Counted from the first letter of the stretch, positions 33,051-46,087 are shown. The stretch is 64,000 nucleotides of DNA from Aaosphaeria pasadenensis (GCA_022813625.1 JAKLMB010000003.1:124001-188000); one strand, 5' to 3'. Notes: generated from the letters alone by a model not told the origin. Program-made: numbers and translations.

Positions 33051-33657
33051 CCAGGCAGGCAATACCTGGCCCGTCCACTCATAATCTGTTTTACTTTTCT
33101 GTCGCAATTCTAGGAACATTTCCCACATTTCCCTGCCCCGACAATCGTAGCTTTTTTCCTCACACCCCTAACGCACATGGCCTAGTGTCGCGGATCAGGT
33201 GTTCTCGACTTTGCTCCCATGGGCATGGGAAACAGCTGGTATGTGGTATCGCGTTCTGCTAACAAACAAACAAACAAATAACACCAACTGCGCGTGTCAT
33301 TCCTTTCCGCGCTGGGTCGGGTACCAAACTTGTCGCACCCTCTTGGACGACTTAACGACTATGAAAGGCTGGTAGCGAAAGGTGACGAGCTGGGCGAAAT
33401 TGTCTTGGTGCTTGGAGTTGTTTGGTACGAGGTACGTGGGCAGTGGAGGACGACGGTGGACAGACTAACAGTACAGACTACAGACTACAGACTGTACAGT
33501 GAACGGCCGACGGTTGATAGTCGGTGGTCGACGCTGGGCTGGTGGGGAGGGGAGGTAGCGCCCGGGAAGTTTCCAGCCAATCAGGGCGAGTTGAGAGATT
33601 GCATGGGGACATGGGCATGGCAAACACATACGCAGACGACGCAGACGCAAGGCAGAG

Positions 33658-33697
33658 AAGAACAGAACAGAACAGAACAAGAACAAGAACAAGAAAC
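33658..33697. repeat. (AGAAC)n simple repeat
   Basis: Tandem AGAAC-type pentamers degrading into GAACAA hexamers. Confidence 0.8.
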
Positions 33698-34059
33698 AAT
33701 ACAATACGAATTAAGAAGAATAAGGCAAAATGACAATGAATTATCGCGAGGCCACCAACAACAGGCCAACATCATCCATCATCCATCATCAGCAATCAGC
33801 AATAATCAGCCATCCATTCTCCACTGCTCTCATAAATTAATCATAATCTCTTGATTGTTCTCGTCCTTCAATTACGCATTTCCCCTCCTTCCCACTGGTC
33901 CCCGCTGCCATAATTTCACCGATCCACTGCTCTATTCTCCGTACCAAGTATTATCCAAGTATCCATCATTTCCCTCCCGCCGTTTGCATCTGTCAAGTCT
34001 CCATCCGCGTCATCATCCATCAATCAACCAACTCGTGCTATGATTATTACTGCGTATTA

Positions 34060-34068
34060 TACTCCGTA
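34060..34068 (+). repeat. TACTCCGTA nonamer, copy 3
   Basis: Exact plus-strand match in the desert. Confidence 0.8.
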
Positions 34069-35510
34069 CCTACGGTGACCTTCCCGTACGATACACGCAC
34101 ATATGCGCGCACGCAAGGCGGACGTAAAATCAAATACCATCGCGCTGAGCCTCCCTTGGTCTTGGTATACATTACACGCATCCAGTAATCTGCCATCATC
34201 AACCGCCCTCCACAATCCACAATCCTTTGCCCTCAGGCACTCCATCAGTATTTACTATTAATTGGTTACAATAATCATATCAACACCAAAGGACCTTAAT
34301 CGGATCAACTAACATTAACAACGACAAGAATCATCGATGATCCCCCTCACTCGTAGACTGAACTGAACCGTTGCCCATTACTCTCCTAGTTACCTAGTCT
34401 ACTTAGCAGTGCGTAATATGCCGATTGCCGCTCGTCAATGCTGTCCTCCTCACAGCCACCAGTCGACTCTCTTAACGGCAGATCCCTTTTGATTAAAACA
34501 ATCAAACAACAAAACATCTCATTCGTTCGCTCCCTCGTTCATTAATCCACATCACCCATCCTCGTGTCCATCCTCTCAATGCAATTCCAAAAAATCACCC
34601 CAGTCTTTACTGACACCACGCCATACCCCAATCCCGCCTAGTCCTCCAAATCACCAGAAAAGACACCGAAAAGAAGGGGGGTGGACTCCAGGTAGAGAGA
34701 GGCCTCATGCTCACATTATTGCGATGCTCGATGCCAATCTAACGACCTTGCCGGTTAATTGTCAAACACAATTCTCCAAATGCAGGACCATCGCTTTTCT
34801 TTCTTTTTCTTTTCTGCTTCGGTCGACTTACCTGGGGAATTATCAAACTCTTACACACCGAGTAGGTGCTCGTAACTGTACGTAGGTACGAGTACGACCT
34901 TCCGTGACATCTATTATTGCCCTGCACCAACGCCTCAAACTCGAGAGTACTAGCCACAAACCTAGCTTCATTACTCGCATCCAATGCACTCAATAGTTCG
35001 CGATGCTACATCGCCCATCGCATACATTCCTACAAAATCATCCCACTCTATCCCAAGTTTCTAGCCTTCTTCTTGAACATTCGACTCTTTTCGACCGCTT
35101 CGTTTCGTCATAAGATGTTGTTAGTGAGGTCGAATAAATCGGCACTTACATTCCTCGGTCCACTAACCACTGGCCCATTGTTTCAATTCCTAGCCACCGC
35201 CGCCCCCTTCATAATCTCCCCGTCTCGCATCCCCCAGGAACTACGAGGTAGGAAAGGGTAGCCTTGCACATCTCTCTGGTCTAGAGTCTAGACTACCTGC
35301 CTTACTTAACTATTTGCTTTGCTTAACTACAGTGTGTGGGTGGGTGTAACTGTGCGACTGTGTGTGCAACTCGCACGGAGTAGATTCCGGTAGAAGAAGA
35401 AGAATGGGTGAGGAGAGGAAGGGTTTCTGGAAGGTGGGAGGGAGTTTCAGCACCAGGTGTGCTTCCGTGGTTGGGGAGAAGTGCCGGTTTGGGGTTAATT
35501 GCGTAGACGG

Positions 35511-35519
35511 TACTCCGTA
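35511..35519 (+). repeat. TACTCCGTA nonamer, copy 4
   Basis: Exact plus-strand match in the desert. Confidence 0.8.
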
Positions 35520-35855
35520 CAGAAGATGGACACTTAACGTAGTAGTGATGAATTAATACTGCACATACGAGGGAGTATGAGGATGGAGCAAGAAGAAATG
35601 TCCATATCGCATGTCTAAACGTATATGCGCACAAGGCACTGGAGCATCTCAGTATCGTATCAATCCGCAACACTATCGTCCTCACGACATGATTCAATAC
35701 GCATCCAGACGTACCTACAGTCACCACCACTAGTTACTGTCAAACTTAAACAACACACTCCGTACATGCCAGCCTTGTCTTCCACTTCCACAACCACTAC
35801 ATAGTTCAAACCTTCTACATGGCGCTACACTACACCACGCTACACCCAACCTACA

Positions 35856-35894
35856 ACTTCACCTGAAAACTTCACCTGAAAACTTCACCTGAAA
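35856..35894. repeat. 13-bp tandem repeat, three copies
   Basis: Unit ACTTCACCTGAAA repeated three times without mismatch. Confidence 0.85.
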
Positions 35895-38800
35895 ACAGAA
35901 CCAAACACATCACATTCAAGAACCAACTATCGTTTCACATCCTCCCTATATGCGCATGACTAACTACAATACTCGCTAAAGGTGTTTTTCAATAAACCCG
36001 CATTTATCCTTTCGATCCTCCCTTTTCTTCCCGTTTCCCTTTCAAGCTGCTATCGCAATTGGGGTTTGGAACTATCGAAAATCGATCTTTGAAACTTCAA
36101 CGTTTTAATGGGTCTATTGAAAAACATGGAAAAGTCGCATAGGAGTTTAAAGCTTGGAGAGAAAGGAAGAGGGTTTGGGCTATTTTGGGGGAGTTTTCTT
36201 AATCTTTAGATATCTATGTATACATTTTGGTTTGAAACTAGACTACACCCGCCTACAGTGACTCGTGAGGCTGGCTTTGGGTTTGGTTTGGTTTGGTTTG
36301 ACATTTCGATAGTTTACATACTTTATGGGAGAAAGTTTTGAAGTCACGAGGACTTTCTCTTCTTCGATGGAAGGGAACGGTTCTGATTATTTTTTTTCTT
36401 GCGCGCGAGAAGACATGCAACACACGAGAGAAGTCTGAGAACTGTGTATGAGTGAATGTAGACCTTGGCGTCGGCCCCACCCAACCCTCTCCTCTACATG
36501 TACCTATGTGTGAATGAACCAACACAGTACGTTCTCGATGGACGATTCTCACGCATATCATATCACCATCCTTATCACTGTGCTGCACTGTTTCCACACC
36601 GGATAAAATAGAAATCTACACCGTCTTCGCCTCACAAACGCAGCAAACTCCAAGAAATAAAAAACCCCGATATCAGGCGCGCCGGGAGGGACGCAGGAAA
36701 GGTCAGGTCGGGTCGCCCGTAGATGTCCGTCGCCTCGCGGGACGATGTAAGCCATGCGTTTTGTGATGGGACGATGCGAAGCGAAGCGAGGTGAGGGTTA
36801 TCTTGTTGGGATTTTTGCCTGCGTTTTCTGCGGGAGGGCCTATGTATGTGCGTGTCTTGTTCATTGGGTTGATATGGCATTTTTCTTTCTAGAGGGCGGA
36901 GGTAGGAGAGGAGAGGAGAGGATTGTGGATGGTGGTGGGAGTTGATATCACGATTCTTCTTCAACGTCAAAGCATGTATACACAGCATGACAGTATACTC
37001 ACCACCACATACATACATACCTACATACAAAAAAATAGTTTACACAACCAAATCCCACAAGGAAATGAAAACCCTACCGACGAGTCGCCTCCGCCCATCC
37101 ATCCACCACCGTCGGCGTTCACCCCGTCAGGCACTCACTCCCTCACTCCGTCAGACAATAAAACAACCAGGCAAGCCATGCATGAAACAAACGAACCACG
37201 CACTCCAGTCCGTCACCTCGTTCCTTCCTTCTCCGCACCGGACCGCATGGCATGGCAGCACGCACGTAGAATAGATGGGATAGGATGGATAGACACCATT
37301 TGCCTGACGATCCATCACCATCCTCCCGCCGCTCGCTCGACGCAAACGGACATTTTCTCTTCGCAGGTATAGGACGTGCACGCGCACACACATGTACGGA
37401 GACTAGTGTTAACGGTGCCATGGGTTCAATTAGATGTGCTGTTCTGAATTCGGTAATGTGTGCGTACATACTACATGATGTGGGTGAGATAGGTAGGTAC
37501 CTGGTATCTATAGAGTCGAGGTGACGTCGATCAGAGGCGTGAAGTATAGCATATGGTCACACGTTCAATTAGGCGAACGAGAGATCTTTGAGGATACTTT
37601 TGAACTACGTAGAAGAAAGAAAGACGGACTGTTTGCGGGTTCTTGTCAATTGGCCTATTGTTTCGAAAACTGAGTCGCCGTGATGATGTGTAGGGAGAGT
37701 AGAGAGAGGGATGTGATGGGGGGCCAAGTTAGCAACCTGGTTCTCGGTATCGTCCGTTGATCAATTAACTAATCAACAATATTATAGTGAGGGCAGGTAA
37801 GAGATATTGGTGGATATACTGCTTGATAGTTGGTGGTTAGTTGCGACCAACTATGGTCTCTTGTTGATGTTGTAAACGCTGAACTACGATCTCCCAACTC
37901 TTCGCCTCGTATCTACATGTAAGGCTTAACCCTCAACTACCCACATTGCTACTGCTACGGCGGCAATAGAATGTGGATTCCTCGATCTATCCCCCCATCT
38001 CTCGTCAGACGCACCCCATGTGGAAATTGACAACAATACATCAAGAGCGCCATCGTCATCCATCATCTTCACTACGGGCTTCGCCAAGAGAGTGTAGGGC
38101 GCGTAAGATTTCGTGATGTGAGAATTTAATACGTTCGCTTTCTTGAGGCTGAGGGATGAAGAAATCCTCTGATGGAAACTTTTCCTTGGTGGGAATATGG
38201 GGATTAGGAATCCTTGTGGTGGGAATTAGTGTTTTGGGGGCCGTTGTCGAAGGAGGTTTTTTCTGGGCTGGAGTTGGAGGTTCTTTTCGCCCGGTTGTTA
38301 GTGATCCTGCAGCGATGGTATTGGGACGGAGACTTGATGAAGGATCGATTCATGGATTATGGATCTTTTAGGTGTAATGGCGAATTTTCAATTGTAAGAT
38401 CGATCCTCTCTGATGTTGCTATAATTTGATTAAAACCTGTCTTCGCCATGAGGTCGCATCAATGGTCAAGGGAAATAATAGTAAAATTACAACATAAGCA
38501 TTCACAAACATAGATACTTCCAATCTGCCAAACGTCCCCATCTGCTTTTCTATCAGTCACATAAAAAGAATACCTACATCCCAAAAGACCCAATAAACCC
38601 ATCACCGCCATCTCCCTCGAGCTTAAGTCTCACCTCCCCTCGCAAGATACGCCCCGCCCACCCAAAACACACACGATCATCACCACGCCCACCCCAAGCC
38701 ACCAACAAACAAATAATCCATCCGGACAATAATACACACCACTCCTACCCTACCCAGCTAGTCAAAAAACCTCGCCTTGCCACCCCATCTCACTTTCCCA

Positions 38801-40556
38801 CGTGCGTCCCTTCTCACCACGACAGTCCGATTCAGGTACCCCTACACAGACATAGACACGCAGTTTGAGCCTCAACGACAACGAACGACGTGGGGCGTTG
38901 GTACGTTTACCTGGTCAGTCTGACAGGAACGGTCTAGGGATTACTTCGGCCGGGAGTTGAAGGTACGGTACGGTAAGGTAAGGTAAGGCGGGCTGGCTGT
39001 GAGGCTGGGTTGGGACCTGCAGGAGCCCGTTTCCGTTGACAGGTTGGGGTGGTTGATGGTGAGGGTAGTTGGGTTCGAGTCCGTCGGTCGGTCTGTGTAA
39101 TGATCGATCGTTTGGGATGTACCGGTTCGCGAGATGGGTCTGTATGTGGGTTTGATGTGAGGGTTTTGCTGTGGGTATGGGTTATGGGGACTTTGGGTTA
39201 ATTGTTTGGTTGGGCTTATATCTGAATTAATGGATGGAATATGATAGTATGATCCAAACACTATTTTTATGCATATGCGATTAGGATTACAATAAGTTTT
39301 GATTACTGGATGTTTTTTTTTCTCGTTGTTGTGGAGTCTATCAAAATAATTCTTCGATATCAGTTTGTTCATTGTGTAACTAGTATTTGATAAAAGAAGG
39401 AAAAGGTTGGCTGTTGAGAATAATACACTCTTGAAATCGAGAAACAACCTATTCCATAAAGTATAATTAGCTATAACACCATCACAGAACGTTTCCAACA
39501 TCCCCGTCTTCATCCTTCCTCGGTCCATCTCGCACGCGAATCCATTATCATACATGCATCTACACCTCATCACAGACCACCACGCATCCGTCGCCCACGC
39601 ACCACCTCCAACACCCAAAAGCAACCTTCCCAATATTCAAGAGTGGAACTTCATGTCCCCTGCTATCTTCTCAATTATCCTCGTAATTATCGAATCGACA
39701 TGCATGTTACTAAAAATTCGCCTTGTTTTTTCGATTCCCGAACCCCGAGGAGGCGAGCTCGTATTCATGTATGCACTTGTACCGGCGAGCGAGCGAGCGA
39801 AGAAGGCGTGGGTCAAAACGACCACGCGTGGGTACATGTGTGCACCCTTGCGAGGTACCAATTCCCGTAATGATAGACGGGTCTTTATGTCTAGATCCCG
39901 TGGGTGGTTTGGCACACCAACACAGACGGTACGACGTTGGATAAGCTATGGAGAAGAAGGCGGAGACCACCATCGCCCTGTCCGAATATGAGCGACGAAG
40001 TAGGCGTGGGTAATATCGTTGTCTTTCTCGTTCTCGACACGACCCGGTGATTAAAAGAGACTTAGAAATAACCAAACCATAAGTACCTGTAGCAAAGATA
40101 GAAAAAAATCGAAGCTAAGTCGAAACCCAGCATCGAAACAAAAGGATACGACCAAACAAGCTTTCCTCAACGATCAACCGGGAACCGATATCTCGGACGC
40201 GAGAAAGAATAGAGCCCACGCGACGGGGACGAGAAACAAAACGAAACGAAACAAACTTATGCTTGTAGCGTGTACTGTAGATCCGGCGGAAACACATGTA
40301 TGTCCACGCCACGTGAAGCAACGAAACGAAACGAAAAACCAAGTACCTACGCGCATCCCAGCTATTCGGCCATCGATCATTCAGAAGCATGGATACCCAT
40401 CGACGAGAAGATGAATGAATGTGAATGACGTATCACAACCATTTCGCCGGATTCTTCGCATAGACCTCCCATGAATCCCAATATGGTATCTCAATCGCAG
40501 AACATTCCCCCGAACGAGCCTCCTTCCCTATCCCCTCCCACTCATCTCCATGTCTC

Positions 40557-40583
40557 TGTACTTCCGTAATGTACGGAAGTACA
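40557..40583. repeat. Perfect 11-bp inverted repeat with 5-nt loop
   Basis: TGTACTTCCGT, loop AATGT, then ACGGAAGTACA. All 11 pairs are Watson-Crick. It lies in the desert, in no gene. Confidence 0.85.
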
Positions 40584-43500
40584 AACAAAACGATAGTCCT
40601 AACCACCAGCCACCAGTCACGCTCCTCCTAAAGAGCCTTCTACGTAAAACGTCACCACCATGCTTGTGCGTAGTCCGTCGAACCATGCCACACCAACGGA
40701 TCTCCGTCCGATTGCCGAACGGGAACACGCACTGGTACCACCCGGTTCCTGAGTGTACCCCTGTGTGGTTAGTGGGAGATATGACGACAGAGGGAGGTAG
40801 GTGGGTGGGTGGTGATAAATCGCCGGGATCTGCATCCGTAAATTTGTGGTTCGTCATTCGTGGTTCGTAGTTTGGTTGTGAACGGGGAGGTGGGATGGTG
40901 GGAGGTTGCTTTGTAGGGTGTGGTGGAGATGGAGGAGTACGATTGTGTGGACTGGGGGTACGTGTTTCATTGCGGTCCTGAGGTTCTTGATGGTTTTAGG
41001 GGAGGTGATGGGGACGAGGATTGACGGTAGGTATGGGAAGAAGTATTTTCGGTTTAGTGACAAGGCATGGGAATGGACTGTGTAGTATATGTCATTTAAG
41101 ATTATCCATTGGCACTCTATCCTCTCATTATCACAGGGCCGATTATTTGTAGTGGAACTCACGTAGAAGTAACATCTAAAGTACAATATAGAAACCAATC
41201 ACATGAACGTTTCAACCTAAGGACGGTAACCAACTGTAAAGAATACCAAGTGAGTTTTACCATGATGATAGCACATATCAACTCTTCCTTGTCTAGAAAC
41301 GTGAACCTTTACTTTCTCTTTGATTTTATGTCACTGGATATTGAAAGATACTTTTACTCAGTTCGTCCAGTGTAACTTCACAACTACTAACTGACCAAAT
41401 TTCAAACCAACAAAGTATCGTATCTAACGGTGAGATCTTTCGTTATCCAGTTCGTTCTACTTGAACGCTGACACGGTGCGCATGGCGAAAAGTTGACCAG
41501 TGTTTTCAGGGAGGCTTGATACACGAAACAGTTCCAGAGGTCGTCACCAATGTACTCTATAGTCCTATATATGTCCAGACTTCTGCATAGGGACGTAGAG
41601 AAGTTTTATCCTGTTGATACACTACTTTCAAATTACAGCATAAAAGTCTGTAACAAATTAGAAACTAGACAGGCAATAAACAAGTACTATCGTTACTCAT
41701 GGTGCGTTCCTATGAAGATGTGATTAGGTTTTACAATTGGTACTTTAAGAATCATTACCTCACGTCTGTAGTCACTGTTCGTAGTGTCGTCAGTGTGCTG
41801 CAGTCTGTAGTATTGGCTATAGAAACCTTGATATAAATAATCCGGTAAATATCAAGATATGGAATATCAGGACTACTCCTATCTCCTTCATGTTAACAGT
41901 GTTTGTATCAATTCACTATGTTAAAAGCATTGAGTCTTGTGAGAACTTGATGCATGAAATTTAAGTTTTATACTTGATATAGTAGATAAAAAAATAAACC
42001 GGAAGCATTTACATCAGTTCCCTCGATTTATTAATCACGGATCAAGAAACGAAGAACAGTCAAAATGACATATCCCGCAAATCCCAAACAAACCTTCATT
42101 GCCAACCCAAACGACAAAAACCACTCGATCCAATAACCCCAGACCAAAAAGTGACGTATCCCACAACCTCCCACAACCCCCAACTCAGCAAGTCCTATGA
42201 CTACCCAACGAGCCAGTTCTTAGACTAGAATACAACCCGTGTACATGACATACAAAAATCACACCTTACACAGCGAAATCTGAGCCTCTTTACTCCAAAC
42301 TTATTAACCCTATATGTACTACCATACCATTATCCACACCACAATCCACAACTCCTCCCCTGCTCCCCTATTCACATGTAGCTCTGCCCCCTGCCCATCT
42401 CACCACTCTACCTACGTACTTACCGTGAAACTAAAGAAGTATCACGTACGACGTCGAGTCGTGCTGCCAAGGCTGTGATGTCTTTGTCTTTGTCCTTGCC
42501 TTGTCCTGTCTTATCTTAGTGTATGCTTATGTTCATATGTTAAGGAAGGCATGGGAAACTTCTTTCTAGCGATACTACATCGATGGCAGATGCGAAAGAG
42601 AGAAGGAGAGGGTGTAGTTGTCATTATGGCCAGGAGCTTCGGAAGGACATTGGGGTGATGGGGTGGAAGTGTTTTATGGTGATGTGTTGGTGACTGTTAA
42701 GAGGAGAGGGATTGTCATGAGTGATAGAAACGACATAGCGTGTGGGAGTCTGTCCTGTTCTGGAGAATAGCAAAGAAAAGGGAGGAGACTGTTCTCAAGT
42801 ACAGAAAATGGGGTCAATCGAAGAGGGTAGATACCTGGTGCGGAGAGAAAGGGCTAGGTAGAGTCAGTCACGCATTATCAAACACTTATTTGATTTGAAT
42901 TTTTTTCATTCTTGCATTTATGTCTTTTCTTTCCATTCGTGGGTACTCGCTATTATACTACTACTTCCGAGCGCGTTATGTACGCATGGATGATTGTTAT
43001 GTTATGTACCCCAAGAAAAGGGACAGTGGTCCATGGTGAGTGAATCCCACACCTTTCGAAAAGAAAGCACGGAAGAACACCAGAATCCAGGATATTGAAC
43101 GCCATATGCAATCAACCCCAATCTGTCACCATCCATGATCGTACCTTGGGGAAAGGAGTGGAGTAAAAGGCTAGCATCTCTGCTCAGAATCTCCGCTCGC
43201 ACGTAGGTCGAGAAGAAAATATAAGGAACACCAGACTCATCCATTCCCCTTCCCCTCCCTCAAAACGCATGACCCAAGCATGCCGACAAGTTAAACAGGT
43301 GCAGAAACAAAAAGACTGAAAGGAGATTCGTGTCGTTTGGTATTAAAGTACAGTCATTGGGGGGTTCCCGTTTTTCTCCCGCACGTCTCAGCCGTTATGT
43401 CCCTATGGTTGGTTCTCAATCCTCGAACTTTGTAGTAGAAGGGCCCTGGTAAAAAAACAGGAATATAGACTCGGCCAGGGAGGCAACAGAAGGAGAACAT

Positions 43501-43656
43501 GCAAGAAAGGAACAAATGGGGGAATATGTGGGTTGGAAAGCAGGAGCCAAAGTGGGTATGTGGGCTTTCACTGCTGAGTCAAGGAGAAATGTCCAGAATG
43601 GAAGGCAATATGATCCTCAGAACAGAATGTCTAAGCTTGAGAGGCTTGCTCTCGCC

Positions 43657-44779
43657 TTAGTGGTACCTCGGTGGCGTGCCCTGTCCGTTTGGTATTTGTT
43701 GTTGCTGTTGCTGCTGAGGCGCACCACCCGCGCGTTGCTGGAAGTCCATCTCCCTCCTCATGAGATCCAGGGTCTGTGGGAAGTAGGGCTCCACACCGAA
43801 GGTCCTCAGGTAGGTGGCGGTCTTCTCGATCCTCTTGATCTCCCGCGACACGTTCCACTCCTCACCCTCGTTGAAGCGCCTGCTCACAACCTCGACCATG
43901 GCATCGTCCAACTTGCTGTAGAAGTCCCGACGTGCGATAATGTCGTCCTCGTCGCTGCTGTCGAGACCGCCGTGCGAGTTCAGGTTGCCGCCGAGCTTGA
44001 GGACGAGGTCGAAGGCATGCCTGGGGCCGGTCGGAAGCAGAGAGAGGCGGTTGATGTCGGGGAGGAACTTGAGCATCGCGGAAGCGAAGTGTGCGGAGGA
44101 GATGGAGTCGTTGAGGTCGTCCTGGAGACGGTGGAGGTCAAAGTTGACGATTGTGATCTTGCGATCAAGTTGGGCATTGAGCGTCACGGCAGCGTCGGGG
44201 GTGGTGGTGTCCATGATCTTTGCGATTGAGGGAGGGACATCTGTGACAATCGTTGTTAGCTTCACTGTATGCGCAGATATTTTGTTTATTATTTTGGAGA
44301 CAGGACCTCATTAACTTACCAGGACGAAGGCCGCGCTTGTCAATCCAGCTGTGCACCTCTGCGCGCTGCTGCTCCAATTGCTCGACCCAGTTCTGCATCT
44401 CTGCGAGCTGGCTCTCGAGGTGCTCAATCTTCTCCGTGTATGGGCGGATGGCTTGATTGAAAGCCTGCGCAAGCAGGTCTGGCATTGGCTCTGCCTTCAT
44501 TCCGGAGTTTGTGTTCAAGGGGGCAGGCACATTTGCTCCCATGGACGGCATGGAGTTGTGACCGCCGTTCTGCACGGGGCCGCGATTGAAGGCCTCCTGT
44601 GGAGCTTGCTGACGTGGGTACATGTCTGTCTTCTCTTCGGTGGGGGAGGTGACGGGCTGCTGGGTATTGGCGCGCGAGGACGAATCAGGTCGCTTCTCGT
44701 ACTCGTCGTATGATTGCGAGCGGACTGGCGCGTCGTTGTCGATGTAGCTGTTAGCGCGAGAGCGGCGTTTGAAGAACAT
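43657..44779 (-). CDS. Coiled-coil protein of unknown function
   Basis: Two exons on the minus strand, 44320-44779 and 43657-44240, with a 79-nt intron (GTAAGT...GTCACAG; branch GCTAAC); 347 aa. It starts MFFKRRSRANSYIDNDAPVR; the N-terminal ~100 residues are Ser/Gln/Pro-rich and probably disordered. A coiled coil spans about 118-150 (YTEKIEHLESQLAEMQNWVE), and the intron falls just after it. The C-terminal half looks folded and helical (DRKITIVNFDLHRLQDDLND, RRDFYSKLDDAMVEVVSRRF, EIKRIEKTATYLRTFGVEPY) and ends in a poly-Gln run. There is no signal peptide or membrane segment. I do not recognise the family. The clean splice and ordered C-terminus make the gene call firm. Confidence 0.85.
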
Positions 44780-45217
44780 TGCGGGAAGAAGAAGAAAGGA
44801 CGATGGAGGGAAGTGGAAGGGAGCAGCGGATTATATGGCGTGGCTAAGGGGAGGCGGGATGGGGGGACGGGCGACGGGTGAAGGTCGACGGGAGCGGAGA
44901 TTGGTTAGTAGAAAAGTGTGGTCGGTGGGTTGGATGATTTGTTGGGAGGCTGGAAGGGAGTGGATATGAGAAGTGAAGGTGGAAGACGATTAGTGGGCGA
45001 GAAATTGGGATGGCTAAGAGATGGAGGTGAGTTTGGGGATATCGGGAGGTTGGGAGGGGAGAGCGAGCGAGTGAGCGAGTCGTAAGAACGAACGAAAGAA
45101 GTAGAAGAAGGGCTGGGATGTTGTTGTGGTTTATTATTATGGGTTAGAGGAATAATAAGATTACTACGAGTACGGGTGGGAGCAGAGTAGAGTAGAAGAA
45201 GTAATAATAGAGAAAGC

Positions 45218-45249
45218 AGAAGAAGAAGAAGAAGAAGAAGAAGAAGAAT
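45218..45249. repeat. (AGA)n trinucleotide repeat
   Basis: About ten tandem AGA triplets in the 5' flank of the coiled-coil gene. Confidence 0.9.
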
Positions 45250-45901
45250 GGGGAGAAAGGTTGGATATAACTAGATGGGATGGATGATGGATGGGAGAAG
45301 GAGGTTTCACGACGTGCGACGGGCGGGAAGTCATGTTGGGCAGCATATGCTTGTGTCCTATGACATGTCCAGGGAGGGAGGAGAGTAGAGCAATGGTTAT
45401 GTTTATGTTTATTATGATAACTGATTGATAATGTCAGTCTTCTACGAGTGTTCTATTCCATTGTTTTAATCATCTGAATAGCCATTTACCATTTGATAGT
45501 TATTATCATAAACTTAAGTTAATGTCTTTCCATCAACCAAAGAATTGTATGCGGAAGGCGGACGGGACGCTTTGACCATCTCGGCTGCCCGGCTCTCCTC
45601 GAAGCCACGCCACCCCCCAGCCACCTAAAAACATCCCTTTACCCTCATTATTACACTTCCAATACACTACGATACCGACTACCTTACACAGTACAGTACA
45701 GTACTATACCATAATGTGATGATACCTCCGATTCTGGATCGATATGACACGCTAACGCAAATTACTGTTCATGTGCACTGCGAACTTCAGTTCATACACT
45801 ATGCGCAAAGACGCTTCTGATATCGCTCGTGTGACCTCGAGTCTCAGGATCCTTGTCTCATCCAAACACAACGCTTGGTATGGACTATTGAGTAAAAGGT
45901 G

Positions 45902-45910
45902 TACTCCGTA
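45902..45910 (+). repeat. TACTCCGTA nonamer, copy 5
   Basis: Exact plus-strand match between the coiled-coil gene and MCD4. Confidence 0.8.
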
Positions 45911-46087
45911 TCTGCTCGAGTATTTTCGCAGTAGATGATTAGATGAAATGTTTACTATCATTGGCATTATTTTGTTGATTCGTTACGTGGAATCATTTTT
46001 CCCTTTCCCTATTTTCAAACTGGTATCCTTTTTATATGTACTACCGTACTCCTTGCGTATCCTCCGACACCCAAGGACCGAGTATTT

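Larger units (their letters stand above)
30286..43656. other. 13.4-kb gene-free region 5' of MSB2
   Basis: No frame here shows a domain, splicing consistent with a conserved protein, or sustained coding character. Since MSB2 reads leftwards and the next gene (43657-44779) also reads leftwards, the entire region is 5' flank of MSB2. It contains scattered simple repeats, purine- and pyrimidine-rich blocks, four copies of TACTCCGTA, a perfect hairpin at 40557-40583 and an AT-richer stretch at about 41.1-42.0 kb. No tRNA, rRNA or transposase fragment is recognisable. Genes with many tiny exons or non-coding RNAs cannot be excluded by eye. Confidence 0.7.
44780..46087. other. Intergenic: 5' flank of the coiled-coil gene and MCD4 3' flank
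   Basis: About 1.3 kb. 44790-45310 is purine-rich on plus (CT-rich on the transcribed minus strand), including an (AAG)n run at about 45218-45249, consistent with the promoter and leader of the coiled-coil gene. A TACTCCGTA copy lies at 45902-45910. No gene seen. Confidence 0.55.

Noticed and set aside
33294..33854. 186-codon plus-strand frame in the desert
   Set aside because: Crosses several simple repeats (AGAAC, ACAGACT), giving low-complexity Gln/Glu/Thr sequence; not coding-like.
38156..38371. 71-codon Gly/hydrophobic plus-strand frame in the desert
   Set aside because: Hydrophobic but without conserved pattern or supporting context; length is expected by chance in 13 kb.
39060..39085. 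tRNA-like B box (GGTTCGAGTCC)
   Set aside because: The flanking bases do not form the 5-bp T stem, and no A box or acceptor stem fits around it.
38941..39633. 230-codon minus-strand frame in the desert
   Set aside because: No domain, no recognisable homology, odd composition (His/Thr/Asn/Pro) and no flanking gene structure. Most likely chance.
37183..40969. Ste12-type TGAAACA sites in the MSB2 desert (37183-37189; 40963-40969 on minus)
   Set aside because: Two exact sites in 13.4 kb match the chance expectation (about 1.6).
41100..42000. AT-richer stretch as a RIP-mutated transposon
   Set aside because: Moderately AT-rich only; no terminal repeats, no transposase remnants and no obvious TpA flooding by eye. 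A dinucleotide calculation would decide.
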